From G963701675 sp963701675 (GTDB lineage Bacteria > Planctomycetota > Planctomycetia > Gemmatales > Gemmataceae), in contig OY969623.1 of assembly GCA_963701675.1 (NCBI GenBank), positions 1,736,001 to 1,800,000 of the forward strand: a DNA stretch of 64,000 nt, written 5' to 3'. Shown here one piece after another: positions 25,867 through 35,800 of the stretch. The stretch's first letter is position 1. Each line of letters begins with the position of its first letter. Made by a program: the position numbers and the translations under genes. A model generated the notes under the pieces. It made no database searches and was not told the DNA's origin. It was given only the letters and a program-made list of their open reading frames with translations.

Positions 25867-28561
25867 GCGGCAACCCGCCATTCAGGCGCCCGACCTGGAA
25901 GATGAGCGGGTCATTCGGGCCGTGCAGGAGTATCTCGCCAAGCTAGAGGCCGGCCAGGCGCCCACTCGGCAGGAGTTCCTGGACCGCCACGGCGACATCG
26001 CCGAAGCAGTTGCTGCGTGTCTTGATGGCTTGGAGTTCGTGCACGACGCGGCGTCCGGGCTATTGCCGCGAGGTGAAGCCGAAGTGTGGGAACAGTCGGG
26101 GCAGGCCCTGTCCGGGACACCATTGGGCGATTATCGGATCATCCGTGAAGTCGGGCGAGGCGGAATGGGAATCGTCTACGAGGCCGAGCAGCTATCGCTC
26201 GGCCGACGGGTCGCCCTGAAGGTGTTGCCGTTCGCCGCCGTGTTCAACCCTCGTCATTTTCAGCGCTTTAAGCACGAGGCGCAGGCCGCCGCCCACTTGC
26301 ACCACACCAACATCGTCCCAGTTCATGCAATCGGCTGCGAGCGCGGCGTCCACTATTATGCGATGCAGTTCATCGAGGGTCAGAGTCTGGCTCAGGTGGT
26401 CCGCGAACTGCGACACGCCGCCGGACGCCATACGCAGGAGCTGGTCGCCGGCCCAGGCCCCGTTTCTGCCGGCCTGGCCTCGGGCCAATGGGCGCCGCGG
26501 CTCTCAGAGGAAAGCGATGCGGCGACCAACGGGGCGGCACTCTCCACCCGATCGCTTGTCGGGATCGTCACGGAACGCTCGTCCAGAGATCCGACGCGTT
26601 TTCGTAGCGTGGCTCAGCTTGGCGTGCAGGCTGCCGAGGCACTCGCGTACGCCCACGCCGAGGGCGTCATCCACCGCGACATCAAGCCGGCAAACCTACT
26701 TGTTAACGCGCAGGGCCGGCTTTGGGTCACCGACTTCGGCCTGGCTCGATTTCATGGCGACGCCTGCCTGACGCGGTCCGGCGATGTCGTCGGCACGATT
26801 CGTTACATGAGTCCGGAGCAATCTCTGGGCAGGCCCGATTTGGACCACCGCACTGATATCTATTCGCTCGGCGCGACATTGTACGAGATGCTGACGCTGG
26901 AACCGGCGTGCGCCGGGGTCGATTCTCAAGACCTTTTGCGCCGGATCACGTCGGATGAACCCGTTCGGCCCCGGCACCGCGACCGAGCGATTCCGGTGGA
27001 ACTCGAAACCATCGTGCTGAAGGCGATCGCGAAGGAGCCAGACGCCCGCTACAGCACGGCACAGGACTTGGCCGACGACCTCCGCCGATTTCTGGAGGAC
27101 AGGCCGATTGTGGCTCGGCGGCCCACGTTGCCACAGCGAGCTGCGAAATGGGCGCGGCGCCACCGTGCGCTGGTCCGAGTAGCGTCTGTCAGCGTTCTGG
27201 TTCTGTTTGTCGCCATGGCGGTCTGCCTGGCAATCATTTGGCGGCAGAAAGAGCAAATCTTAGCTGCCCTTGACGCCGAGGCTGATCAACGACGTCGAGC
27301 CGAGCAAAACTGGCGACTCGCTCTCCAGGCCCTGGACACGATCTATCTTCAGACAGCCGAACGGCAATTCCCGCGCGACCCGCAGCGCGAGAAGGAAGAC
27401 CGGCATCTCTTGGAGCACGCGCTCCGGTTCTACGAACAATTCGTCGAGGCCAATGGAGCGCAGGCTGCGGTCCGGCGAGAGACCGCCGGCGCGTACTTGC
27501 GCGTCGGAGAAATTTACCAACGCCTCGGGAAGGCCAATCAAGCCGAACAGGCCTATCGGAGGGCGGTCGCGCTACTGGAGGAATTGCTCGCGGAGGTTCC
27601 GACGCACATCGACTACTCCCGGGACTGGGCAACTGCCATGCAGCGGATGGCTCGGTTGCTTGGCGAAACGGGCAGGTTGTCCGAGGCGGAAGCAACGTAC
27701 CGCGCGTTGCTAGAGCGTCAGAAAGCGACTGCTATTGCCCCAGGCGCCGAACCGGACCACCGTCATGAACTTGCCCTAACCTGGAATGGACTAGCCGTCG
27801 TTCTTCATCGCGCGGGGTCGGATGCCGAAGCCGAATCTGCCTGGCGAGACGCGTCGACGATTTGGAACCAGCTTGCCGCGGAGCATCCGGGAATCGTTCG
27901 GTATCGCGCGGAACTGGCGGGTACCCAACACAACCTCGCCAGCCTCATGCTGAACCTCGGCCAGTTCAAGCAGGCCGAACCACTCTTGCGTGCAACGCTC
28001 CGTGTCCGCAGGCGACTTGCAACCGAAACCACTCTGGCACTCGATCGTCAGAAGCTCGCCCTTACGCATCATAACCTAGGCATCCTGTTCAAGACCACGA
28101 ACCGAGCAGAAGAAGCCACCACGGAATACCGGGAGGCCATTTCGCTCGGGGAACAACTGGTCGCGGAAATGGCAACGGTGCCCGACTTGCGATACGACTT
28201 GGCCGGCTATCACGATCATCTGGGGAACGCGTTGACCGACATGAAGTGCTACGGTGAGGCCGAGAACGCCTATGACAAGGCACAGTTACTCATGGACAAG
28301 TTGGTGGCCGATTTCCCCGCGATTCCGAAGTATCGCGAAATGCTTGCTATCACCCTGGTTAACCAAGGCATACTCTGGAAGGCGACGGAGCGATCCGAAA
28401 AGGCCGAGCGCTCGTTCGTCCAAGCGCGCGACCTCTGTCGAACGTTGGTGCAAGAGCGGCCACGAATGGTGATATACAGGCAACATCTCGAGGCCGCCGA
28501 GAAAAGCCTCGCCGATCTCGGTAAACAACCGACGACCCCAAACGGACCACGCGATAAGTGA
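25850..28561 (+). CDS. Membrane Ser/Thr protein kinase with C-terminal TPR repeats
   Basis: 903 residues. The kinase domain is at about 94-418: glycine loop GRGGMG (102-107), K124 in VALKVL, catalytic HRDIKPANLL (H275), DFG at 295-297 and the APE-equivalent YMSPEQ. A unique insert of about 60 residues sits before HRD. One membrane helix (about 441-463) then precedes an outward region of about 440 residues with many tetratricopeptide repeats (GEIYQRLGKANQAEQAYRRA, ARLLGETGRLSEAEATYRAL). The start overlaps the sigma factor gene. The pair suggests a sensing kinase that phosphorylates the sigma factor or its partner. The TPRs would act as a protein-binding sensor. Confidence 0.93.
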   Translation: MSAPAERQPAIQAPDLEDERVIRAVQEYLAKLEAGQAPTRQEFLDRHGDIAEAVAACLDGLEFVHDAASGLLPRGEAEVWEQSGQALSGTPLGDYRIIREVGRGGMGIVYEAEQLSLGRRVALKVLPFAAVFNPRHFQRFKHEAQAAAHLHHTNIVPVHAIGCERGVHYYAMQFIEGQSLAQVVRELRHAAGRHTQELVAGPGPVSAGLASGQWAPRLSEESDAATNGAALSTRSLVGIVTERSSRDPTRFRSVAQLGVQAAEALAYAHAEGVIHRDIKPANLLVNAQGRLWVTDFGLARFHGDACLTRSGDVVGTIRYMSPEQSLGRPDLDHRTDIYSLGATLYEMLTLEPACAGVDSQDLLRRITSDEPVRPRHRDRAIPVELETIVLKAIAKEPDARYSTAQDLADDLRRFLEDRPIVARRPTLPQRAAKWARRHRALVRVASVSVLVLFVAMAVCLAIIWRQKEQILAALDAEADQRRRAEQNWRLALQALDTIYLQTAERQFPRDPQREKEDRHLLEHALRFYEQFVEANGAQAAVRRETAGAYLRVGEIYQRLGKANQAEQAYRRAVALLEELLAEVPTHIDYSRDWATAMQRMARLLGETGRLSEAEATYRALLERQKATAIAPGAEPDHRHELALTWNGLAVVLHRAGSDAEAESAWRDASTIWNQLAAEHPGIVRYRAELAGTQHNLASLMLNLGQFKQAEPLLRATLRVRRRLATETTLALDRQKLALTHHNLGILFKTTNRAEEATTEYREAISLGEQLVAEMATVPDLRYDLAGYHDHLGNALTDMKCYGEAENAYDKAQLLMDKLVADFPAIPKYREMLAITLVNQGILWKATERSEKAERSFVQARDLCRTLVQERPRMVIYRQHLEAAEKSLADLGKQPTTPNGPRDK

Positions 28562-28724
28562 ACACCTACATGGGTTGGATGAAGGAGTTGGGGCTTCCGC
28601 CTATGCGAGAGAAACTATGATGAATTTCCAATCGCTTGCCTAGGTGCCACAGCGGACTCACGGTGCGCAGATTTTGCGATGACTTTCTCGGCCGGAGGTT
28701 GCTTCGCACCACGCCACCGTAAGC

Positions 28725-28753
28725 GAAAAAAAAACGACGTGTTCGACACGTCG
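28725..28753 (-). terminator. Intrinsic terminator behind the Hsp20 gene
   Basis: Minus-strand stem ACGACGTGT / ACACGTCGT with a TCG loop, followed by nine T. It lies 140 bases past the Hsp20 stop. The convergent kinase gene has no T-run on its own strand here. Confidence 0.8.
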
Positions 28754-28894
28754 TGTGCTAGTACGGCACCGATGAGGTCGCCGTGCTGGCCCTATACCCG
28801 CAGAAAGGTGATCCCCGCGAGGATCGACGCACCCCGGGCTCACTACCACGGGGCGTCGTTCCTGGAAGCGAGGATGTGCCGGCCCCCGGCGGGC

Positions 28895-29746
28895 TCATTC
28901 TCCTTTGACGGTGATCTTCTTCGGTTTGACGGTCTCAGCCTTCGGCAGGTGGACCGTCAGGACGCCGTTTTTGAGCTCGGCAGAAATCTTCTGCCAGTCG
29001 ATGTGCTCGCTGATCGAAAAGGCCCGGTAGAAATCGCCGACGCCGTATTCGACCAGCATATAATTCGCCCCTTCGTGGCGGGGAGCGCAACGGCCATCAA
29101 TGATGAGTTCGCCGTTGTCGAAACGCACGTCCACATCTTCCGGCTTCACCCCGGGAAGGTCGGCAAGCAACAGCGATTCCTCCTCGGTCTCCACAATGTC
29201 AACACGGGGAGTGTAACAGACACCGAGCGTAACCTTGGGCTTATCCAGCTCGGGCGGCTGTTCTTTCTTGATTGCGTGACTGTTCACCACATCGTTGACG
29301 CTGATGCGTCTGGGCTTGGCCGCTTCGTTCTTGGGCAACGTAACGAACAGAACTCCGTGCTCGAAACGGGCCTCGACCTTATCGGCATCCACGTTTACCG
29401 GCAGCATGATCGTCCGGCTAAATTGGCCGAACCCGCGTTCTTGCCCGTACCAAACGCCATTGTCCGGCTCGCACTGCCGGCGCTCACCCTGGATGGTCAA
29501 CTGATTGCCTTCAGACACGTAGATTTCGAGATGGTCGAGCTGCATTCCGGGCAATTCCGCCTCGGCGTAAACTTTGTCGTTGTCTCCCCAAATGTTCACC
29601 GGTGGGTAGGAAGGGGCGAGGGCTGGGCGGTTGCCCGCGGCGAAGCGCTTGCGAATCAGCATCATCTCTTCCTGAAACTCCCGCAATGGCCTCCACGAAA
29701 TGGGCTGCCAACGGGGTACCAACATTTGTTGCGTGTTCGTCTTCAT
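28895..29746 (-). CDS. Small heat-shock protein with two fused alpha-crystallin domains
   Basis: 283 residues, about twice the usual length. Two complete alpha-crystallin domains are seen: the first at about 46-147 (VNIWGDNDKVYAEAELPGM ... FEHGVLFVTLPKNE), the second at about 185-280 (VDIVETEEESLLLADLPGVK ... LKNGVLTVHLPKAE). Both keep the GVLxVxLPK signature. Hsp20 proteins are ATP-independent holdases in the cytosol. The start at 29746 has AAGGAAATAAACACC. An IS5-type element ends only 16 bases upstream of the ATG, so the native promoter has been moved away by 892 bases. The gene then depends on IS-derived transcription or is weakly expressed (inference). Confidence 0.9.
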   Translation of the reverse strand: MKTNTQQMLVPRWQPISWRPLREFQEEMMLIRKRFAAGNRPALAPSYPPVNIWGDNDKVYAEAELPGMQLDHLEIYVSEGNQLTIQGERRQCEPDNGVWYGQERGFGQFSRTIMLPVNVDADKVEARFEHGVLFVTLPKNEAAKPRRISVNDVVNSHAIKKEQPPELDKPKVTLGVCYTPRVDIVETEEESLLLADLPGVKPEDVDVRFDNGELIIDGRCAPRHEGANYMLVEYGVGDFYRAFSISEHIDWQKISAELKNGVLTVHLPKAETVKPKKITVKGE

Positions 29747-29762
29747 GGTGTTTATTTCCTTA

Positions 29763-30654
29763 GAGCGCCTAACAAAATGACCTAGGTCGAAACAGTTACG
29801 GTTGTTAATGTCATGGGCGTACAAGGAGGTACGATCATGGCCAAGGTACTGCTGGACGATTCGTTATGGGCGGAACTCGAACCCCATCTTCCGAAGGCCA
29901 AGCCCCGACGACGACGATTTCCAGGTCGCAAGCCCATCGGCAATCGACAGGCTCTGACGGGCATTCTCTTCGTGCTCCAAACGGGCATTCCCTGGGAGTA
30001 TCTGCCGCAGGAACTTGGTTGCGGCAGTGGGATGACTTGCTGGCGACGCCTGCGCGATTGGGGACGGCTCGGCGTCTGGGACAAACTCCACCGGGTTATG
30101 TTGGCCAAGTTGCGCGAGGCCGACAAGATCGATTGGTCTCGCGCGGTTGCGGATTCCGCGTCCGTGCGCGCCGTTTTTGGGGGGCGGACACCGGCCCCAA
30201 CCCCACCGATCGCCGCAAAAAAGGCTCGAAACACCATGTGGTCACGGACGCCAACGGCATTCCGTTGGCAGCCCAGGTCAGTGCCGCGAATCGTCACGAC
30301 GTGACCCAACTGCTGACGTTGGTCGATGCGATCCCGTCGATCGGCGGGAAGCCCGGCCGACCTCGTCATCGGCCGCAACGGGTTCAGGGTGATCGGGCTT
30401 ACCATTCGGAACCGCATCGCAAGGAACTGCGTAGACGCGGTATCACGCCGGTGCTGGCCAAGCGCGGTGCCGAACACGGCAGCGGACTGGGGGTATTCCG
30501 GTGGGTCGTCGAACGGACGCTGAGTTGGCTGCATCAATATCGTCGCTTGCGTGTCCGCTACGAACGTCGCGCCGACATTCATCGAGCATTCCTTACGTTG
30601 GGATGTAGCTTGATCTGCTACAAGTGCTTGGTTGGGTCATTTTGTTAGAGGCTC
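29763..30654 (+). mobile_element. IS5-family (IS427-like) insertion sequence, 892 bp, flanked by TA
   Basis: Terminal inverted repeats GAGCGCCTAACAAAATGACC and GAGCCTCTAACAAAATGACC match at 17-18 of 20 positions. The element is flanked by TA on both sides (29761-29762 and 30655-30656), the usual target of IS427-group elements. It contains one frameshifted transposase gene and nothing else. It sits between the Hsp20 ribosome-binding site and upstream sequence. Confidence 0.85.
29837..30648 (+). CDS. IS5-family transposase made by -1 frameshifting
   Basis: The first frame (29837 to about 30185) encodes LWAELEPHLPKAKPRRRRFP, ILFVLQTGIPWEYLPQELG and DWSRAVADSASVRAVFGG, the DUF4096-type helix-turn-helix region plus the first catalytic Asp. 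The second frame continues ADTGPNPTDRRKKGSKHH, DRAYHSEPHRKELRRRGI and FRWVVERTLSWLHQYRRLR, with the remaining DDE residues. The join is at GTTTTTGGGGGG (about 30175-30185), where slipping back one base gives a continuous protein. Programmed -1 frameshifting on such runs is established for the IS427 group, so this copy may be active. Confidence 0.85.
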
Positions 30655-30735
30655 TAAGTCAAAAGTCGGGCGATTTCTGCCGGACCACGCGGTCCAGTCG
30701 ATGTCAATTCGCCGACACCTCCAGCTTGCTCTTCA

Positions 30736-30990
30736 CTAAAACATCCGACTTGGTACATGGCCTGGGATGATCGCTGGCTGGCCGTACAAGCCAGGAGAGA
30801 TTTCGTTGTGGAGTCCACAATAGTGGCACTCCGTCCAACTCGGCTCCGAGGCATCAGGCTCAAACTCCAAGACACCTTCGTATTTACATAACCAACATCG
30901 GTAGCGATGCCGGTAGGCAACATCGGCCACTACAGGGCTATCGTGGCCAATCGTGATCGCTTCCCCGACTTTGAGGGTGTAAGCCAACAT
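30736..30990 (-). CDS. Small protein: CsrA-like N-terminus joined to a zinc ribbon
   Basis: 84 residues. The first 16 residues (MLAYTLKVGEAITIGHD) resemble the first strands of CsrA carbon-storage regulators. The rest of a CsrA fold does not follow. Instead there is CWLCKYEG and, 20 residues later, CHYCGLHNE, two Cys-x-x-Cys knuckles of a rubredoxin-like zinc ribbon. The start at 30990 has GGGGAGAAGGTCCGT. CsrA binds GGA motifs in mRNA leaders, so an RNA-binding role is possible, but this is inference from a short match. It stands alone next to the IS element. Confidence 0.6.
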   Translation of the reverse strand: MLAYTLKVGEAITIGHDSPVVADVAYRHRYRCWLCKYEGVLEFEPDASEPSWTECHYCGLHNEISPGLYGQPAIIPGHVPSRMF

Positions 30991-31567
30991 ACGGACCTTC
31001 TCCCCACACCTAGAGTTAGGTTGGACATTCGCCGGCGGACTACCGATAAAGTTAGTCCTCCAGCACGGTTTTAAGGAAGCTGGTGGAGGACCGGCACCGT
31101 GACGGGCCTCTTGTCCCAAACAGGATAGGCTAGGTCAGGTGGATCAGGCGGCGAGTAATTAGAGAGACACTGCGCGGCCATCGATTCAAGAATCTTCAGA
31201 TATCTTGTTTCCGTCAGAAAGCGCCCTCAAAGCAGTCGCCGCGACCTCCAGCGTTGTCCGTATCCCAACGCTTCAGTTCGCGTCGTCCTCTGGCGAATGA
31301 GAATCCCAACCCCCGGTGACCGCAAGGAACCTCCGGGCGTTCAATGTGAATGAAGGGATCGCGGCCGATCCGGCGTCCATTCAGACGTTGGAGCCTGACG
31401 AAAACTCGCGCACAAAAATCCAGAATGACGTGACACACAGCTCTGCTGATAGTGATCGTTACTCACGTACAGATCGCCGTTCGGTCCGAAAGCGAGACCC
31501 TGAAAATCACCGCCAATGCCCCAGCGAACAAGTCGCGGTATTCACCAAAACGCTCAATTCGCGACAG
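30991..31567. other. No gene recognised
   Basis: Open frames (for example 31214-31438 minus, ending FSFARGRRELKRWDTDNAGG) are short and lack start signals. This may include the promoter of the small zinc-ribbon gene. Confidence 0.35.
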
Positions 31568-31819
31568 TCAGCGTTCGACCGTGACAATGTGTGCCTGGAT
31601 CTTGCCATCCACCGCCTCCCGCCCGAACCGACGGGCTATCGATTCCGGCGAAATGGCGGTTGCTTCGCCGAGGCGCGAGGCGTCGCGCGGCTCGGTCTCG
31701 TTTCGTAGCGGTGTCCCCTGGCAGTACGCGAGGGCTGGGATCCGGGAAGATTCTGCCAAACTGCGCGCCGCAGCCGTGGCGCTTTTAGATTGCAGAGAGT
31801 GGCGGCGCGTGGAAGACAT
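31568..31819 (-). CDS. Hypothetical protein, 83 residues
   Basis: The gene is not recognised. A strong ribosome-binding site (GGGAGGGGAAACCC) precedes the ATG, and the gene starts 15 bases after the stop of the next upstream gene, so the two form an operon. The N-terminal half is Ser/Ala/Arg-rich and probably disordered. The C-terminal half (ISPESIARRFGREAVDGKIQ) looks like a short helical DNA- or nucleotide-binding segment. Confidence 0.45.
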   Translation of the reverse strand: MSSTRRHSLQSKSATAAARSLAESSRIPALAYCQGTPLRNETEPRDASRLGEATAISPESIARRFGREAVDGKIQAHIVTVER

Positions 31820-31834
31820 GGGTTTCCCCTCCCT

Positions 31835-32035
31835 TTAATATTCGTCGTCGCCACGACTGCCGACGGCTTTTTGCAGCAATTTCTGCAGTTCACCAATCAC
31901 CTTGGGATCGATATCCATCTCGACCTTACGCTCGCTTCGAATTAACAAGGCGAACTCACATTCAGGATGGGAGGTAAACGTCATCTTGAGCTCTCCGAGC
32001 GATTCAATGCGGAGTTTGCTCTGCCTGCCTGCCAT
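31835..32035 (-). CDS. Hypothetical protein, 66 residues
   Basis: The gene is not recognised. A compact, well-composed small protein (KLRIESLGELKMTFTSHPEC, EFALLIRSERKVEMDIDPKV, IGELQKLLQKAVGS) with beta strands followed by an amphipathic helix. The start has CTGGAGATATTACG. It is followed on the same strand by another small gene (15-base gap). Codon use is protein-like. Confidence 0.55.
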   Translation of the reverse strand: MAGRQSKLRIESLGELKMTFTSHPECEFALLIRSERKVEMDIDPKVIGELQKLLQKAVGSRGDDEY

Positions 32036-32210
32036 CGTAATATCTCCAGGTAAAAGATTGACTCCAAAGGCTTGTTATACGCCTCCGAGAAAAGAAGGAG
32101 CCAAGTGTTTTTAAACAAAATGGCCTGGGGGATGTGGGGGTGCGAACTTATTATGATAGGTACAGCAAGCGGTGGTGCTTGCGCAACACATTTCACGAAA
32201 GGATTTGACG

Positions 32211-32309
32211 ATGGCTAAGGGCAACAACTCACAGGGCAAAGACAAGAAGAAGGCATAGGCAAAGGCCCCTGCCAAGCCGGCGCCAAACGCAACTGCGAAG
32301 AAAAAATAG
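32211..32309 (+). pseudogene. Lys/Ala-rich small peptide gene with in-frame stop (dispersed repeat copy 2)
   Basis: This reads MAKGNNSQGKDKKKA, then TAG at 32256-32258, then AKAPAKPAPNATAKKK and a final stop. The ribosome-binding site GAAAGGATTTGACG is intact. The copy at 2576 has a Lys codon (AAG) where this copy has TAG, but lacks the start, so together they define an original peptide of about 31 residues. Downstream sequence to about 32402 is also shared with 2667-2760. Either this is a dead gene, or only the 15-residue peptide is made. Confidence 0.5.
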
Positions 32310-32811
32310 AGCGCCATGATTTTCAGGAAAGACGCGCTCCCACATGCCCAATCCCCGGTGCGGATCCGCTTATTCCTCGCCCGGATGACTTGTCCGCGCC
32401 GAAAAGCGGGAAGAGGTGAGTCGGCATGCCTGTGCGTGTAACTCGCACGCGCGATGTAATCCTTTTTGCTTTGTTGTTCGCGCGCTTTTTGCCGGGTTGT
32501 TTGCGGGTTTGCACAATCCTGAAACCTCGCCGGAAGGAAGGCCTCGGCGGCCACGCTTGGCGCATCGGCCCACATTCCAGGGTGATGTCACCGACGCGCG
32601 GCATGCCCTCTCACCCGGGCCCATTCGGACCCATTAAGGTGTGCGGGATACAATGGGGCCCGTTCGTTCATTCTTGTCATTCGTACCGCGCTCGGTGAGG
32701 GGAAGGAGCCGTGGACAGCGATACTGTGCCCAAATTAAAAACGGGGGCGCGCCGGTTCCTGGCAGTGCTGGCTACCGCACTGGCGAAGTCGCTGCGGCTG
32801 GAAAGCTCCCT
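32310..32811. other. Repeat tail and intergenic region
   Basis: The first 90 bases belong to the dispersed repeat shared with 2576-2760. The rest has no gene I can support and should contain the promoter of the large signalling gene that starts at 32812. Confidence 0.35.
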
Positions 32812-35800
32812 ATGACGAACAACAATACCGATCAACTCCCTGAACCGCCGACGACCACCAACGATGCCGCGGACGAATGCGCCGAGCCGCTTGAAGGCGC
32901 TTCGTCATTCTCGATCGTCGGCGTTGGCGCATCGGCCGGCGGGCTGGATGCTTTGACGCAACTGCTCAAGGCGCTGCCGGCCGATACCGGCATGGCGTTC
33001 GTCCTGGTGCAGCATCTGGCGCCCGACGCACGCCAGCGCCCTGGCGGAAATCCTGTCGCGGGCGACGACAATGCCGGTCATGGAGGTGAACGAAGAGGCG
33101 ACGGTCGAGCCGAACCATGTCTACGTAATCCCGCCCGACCGGAGCATGATCATTGTCGGTGGGGCGTTGCAGCTCCTGCCGCGCGAGGTCGGGCTGCACC
33201 GGCCGGTCGATCAGTTCTTCCGCGCGCTGGCGGAAGACCGGCGGCACCGGGCCATCGGCGTCGTTCTGTCCGGCACCGCCTCGGACGGCACCCTTGGCCT
33301 GGAAGCGATCAAGGGCGAAGGCGGCATCACCTTCGCCCAGGACGCGACGGCCCAGCACGAGGGGATGCCGCACAGCGCCATCACCTCTGGATGCGTGGAC
33401 TTCGTGCTGCCCCCCGACGGGATCGCCCGGGAGATCGTCCGAATCAGCCAACACCCGTACGCGGCGCCAGCGGCCGAGGTCCGGGAGACGGAAGACACGC
33501 CGAACCTCGCCCAGGTCGTGCAACTGCTCCACCACGCCACCGGCGTCGATTTCACCCACTACAAGTTCAACACCCTCTTCCGCCGCGTCACCCGCCGCAT
33601 GGTGTTTCAGAAGGTGAGCACGCTGCCCGAGTACGTGCAGTTCCTGCGGCATACGCCGGCCGAATTGGACGCCCTGTACCAGGACATCCTGATCAGCGTC
33701 ACCAGCTTCTTCCGCGACAAGGAGTCGTTCGAGGCGCTCAAAAGCAAAGTGTTCCCTCGGCTGCTCAAGGACCGGTCCCGACACGACCCGGTGCGGCTCT
33801 GGACGCTCGGCTGCTCGACCGGGCAGGAGGCCTACTCCCTGGCCATGGTGTTCGCGGAAGCCGCCGAGGCTGTGGGCAGCTCCGTGCCGCTCCAGCTCTT
33901 CGCCACCGACCTGAACCCCGCGGGAATCGAGAAAGCCCGCGCGGGCGTCTACCCAAAGGACATCGCCGAGGACATCTCGCCGGAACGCCTGCGGCGGTTC
34001 TTCACCGAGGTGGACGGCAGCTACCGAATCAGCAAGTCGATCCGCGACGCCTGCGTCTTCTCCCGGCACAACGTGCTGGCCGACCCACCCTTCTCGCGCA
34101 TCGACCTGATTAGCTGCCGCAATCTGCTCATCTACCTGGAGCCGGTGCTGCAACAGAAGATCGTGCCGACCCTGCACTACGCGCTCAAGCCAGCGGGCTG
34201 CCTATGGCTGGGCGGCTCGGAGACGATCGGCACGTACCGAAACCTGTTCGAGGTGGAGGACGCCAAGCACAAGATATACACTAAGAAACCGGGTTCCGGC
34301 CCGGGGCATGGTCATTTCGCGCTGCATCACGGCGGGGCAGCACGATCCCCGTTCGCGCCCATCGCGGCGCGGCCGCACGACGGCGCGGACCTGCACCGTG
34401 AGGCGGACCGCGTCCTCTCGGCCAAGTTCGCCCCGCCCGGCGTGCTCATCTCCGCCGACCTGGACATCCTGCAATACCGTGGCGACACCGGCCCGTACCT
34501 GTCGCCGTCCCCCGGCAAGGCCAGCCTGAGCCTGCTGAAGATGCTCCGCGAAGGACTGCTCGTCGCCGTCCGCGCCGCCGTCCTCCGGGCCGGCAAGGAG
34601 GAGGCTCCGGTGCGGGAGGAGGGCTTGCGCGTCAAGTCCAACGGCGGCTATCGCGAGGTCGCTATCGAAGTGATTCCGATTAAGGGAAGCGGGGGAAACG
34701 AAGGCGGCTTCCTGGTCCTGTTTGAAGATTCGTCCCAGGCGAGCCGGGCGCCGTCAGCCCTCGCAGGAGATGCGAGCGAAGGAGCGCTCCGGGTGCCAAC
34801 GCAACCCGGCTCGCCAGACCCCGACAACGCACGCCTGGCGCAAGAGCTAGCCGCCACCCGCGAGTACCTGCACTCGTTGATCGAGCAGCAGGAGGCCGCC
34901 AACGAAGAACTGCAATCCGCCAACGAGGAGGTCCAGTCGGCCAACGAGGAGCTGCAAAGCACCAACGAAGAGTTGGAAACCTCCAAGGAGGAGATTCAGT
35001 CGAGCAACGAAGAGCTGGCCACCGTCAACGACGAGCTGAACAACCGCAACGCGGAGCTGAACCGGGTCAACAACGACCTCGTCAACCTGCTCGGCAGCGT
35101 CCAGATGGCCATCGTCATGCTCGGGCCGGACCTGTGCGTCCGGCGGTTCACGCCGATGGCGGAGAAACTGCTTAACCTGGTCGCCACCGACGTGGGCCGG
35201 CCGCTGGCCGACATCAAGCTCAACCTTGACAGCCTCACCGACCTGGAGCCGCTCCTGGCGGAGGTGCTCGACACGGTCAGCACCAAGGAGCGCGACCTCC
35301 GGGACAAGGACGGCCGCTGGTACTCGCTGCGGCTCCGCCCGTACCGTACCCTGGAGAACAATATCGACGGCGTGGTCGTGCTGTTGGTCGATGTGGACTT
35401 GCTCAAGCGCGCGGAAGAGGCTCTGCAGGCGAGCGAGGCCCAGCTTACCGCCGAACTGGAGGCGATGAATCGCCTGCACTCCCTCAGCAGCCGCCTTTTG
35501 GCCTCCAAGGACCTCCGCGCTGCTCTGGACGACGTGCTGGAAAATGCCATCCTGACGAGCCGGGCCGACTTCGGCAACGTCCAACTTTACAACGCCCCAA
35601 TCGGGGCACTCGAGATCGTTGCCCAGCGAGGGTTTCGGCAGGACTTCCTTGACTATTTTCGCACGGTTCGAGTGGACGAAGGATCGGCCTGCGCCCAAGC
35701 CATGCAAAGCGGGAAGCGCATCATCATCGAAGACGTGCAGCTTGACCCCGCCTACGAGCCTCACCGCCGGGTCGCTGGTGCCGCGGGCTATCGAGGCGTG

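Noticed and set aside
28725..28870. Possible sixth copy of the leader RNA
   Set aside because: It has a hairpin with a U-run but none of the conserved GACUAG or GGGCAACCC blocks, and it follows a gene rather than preceding one; it is a plain terminator.
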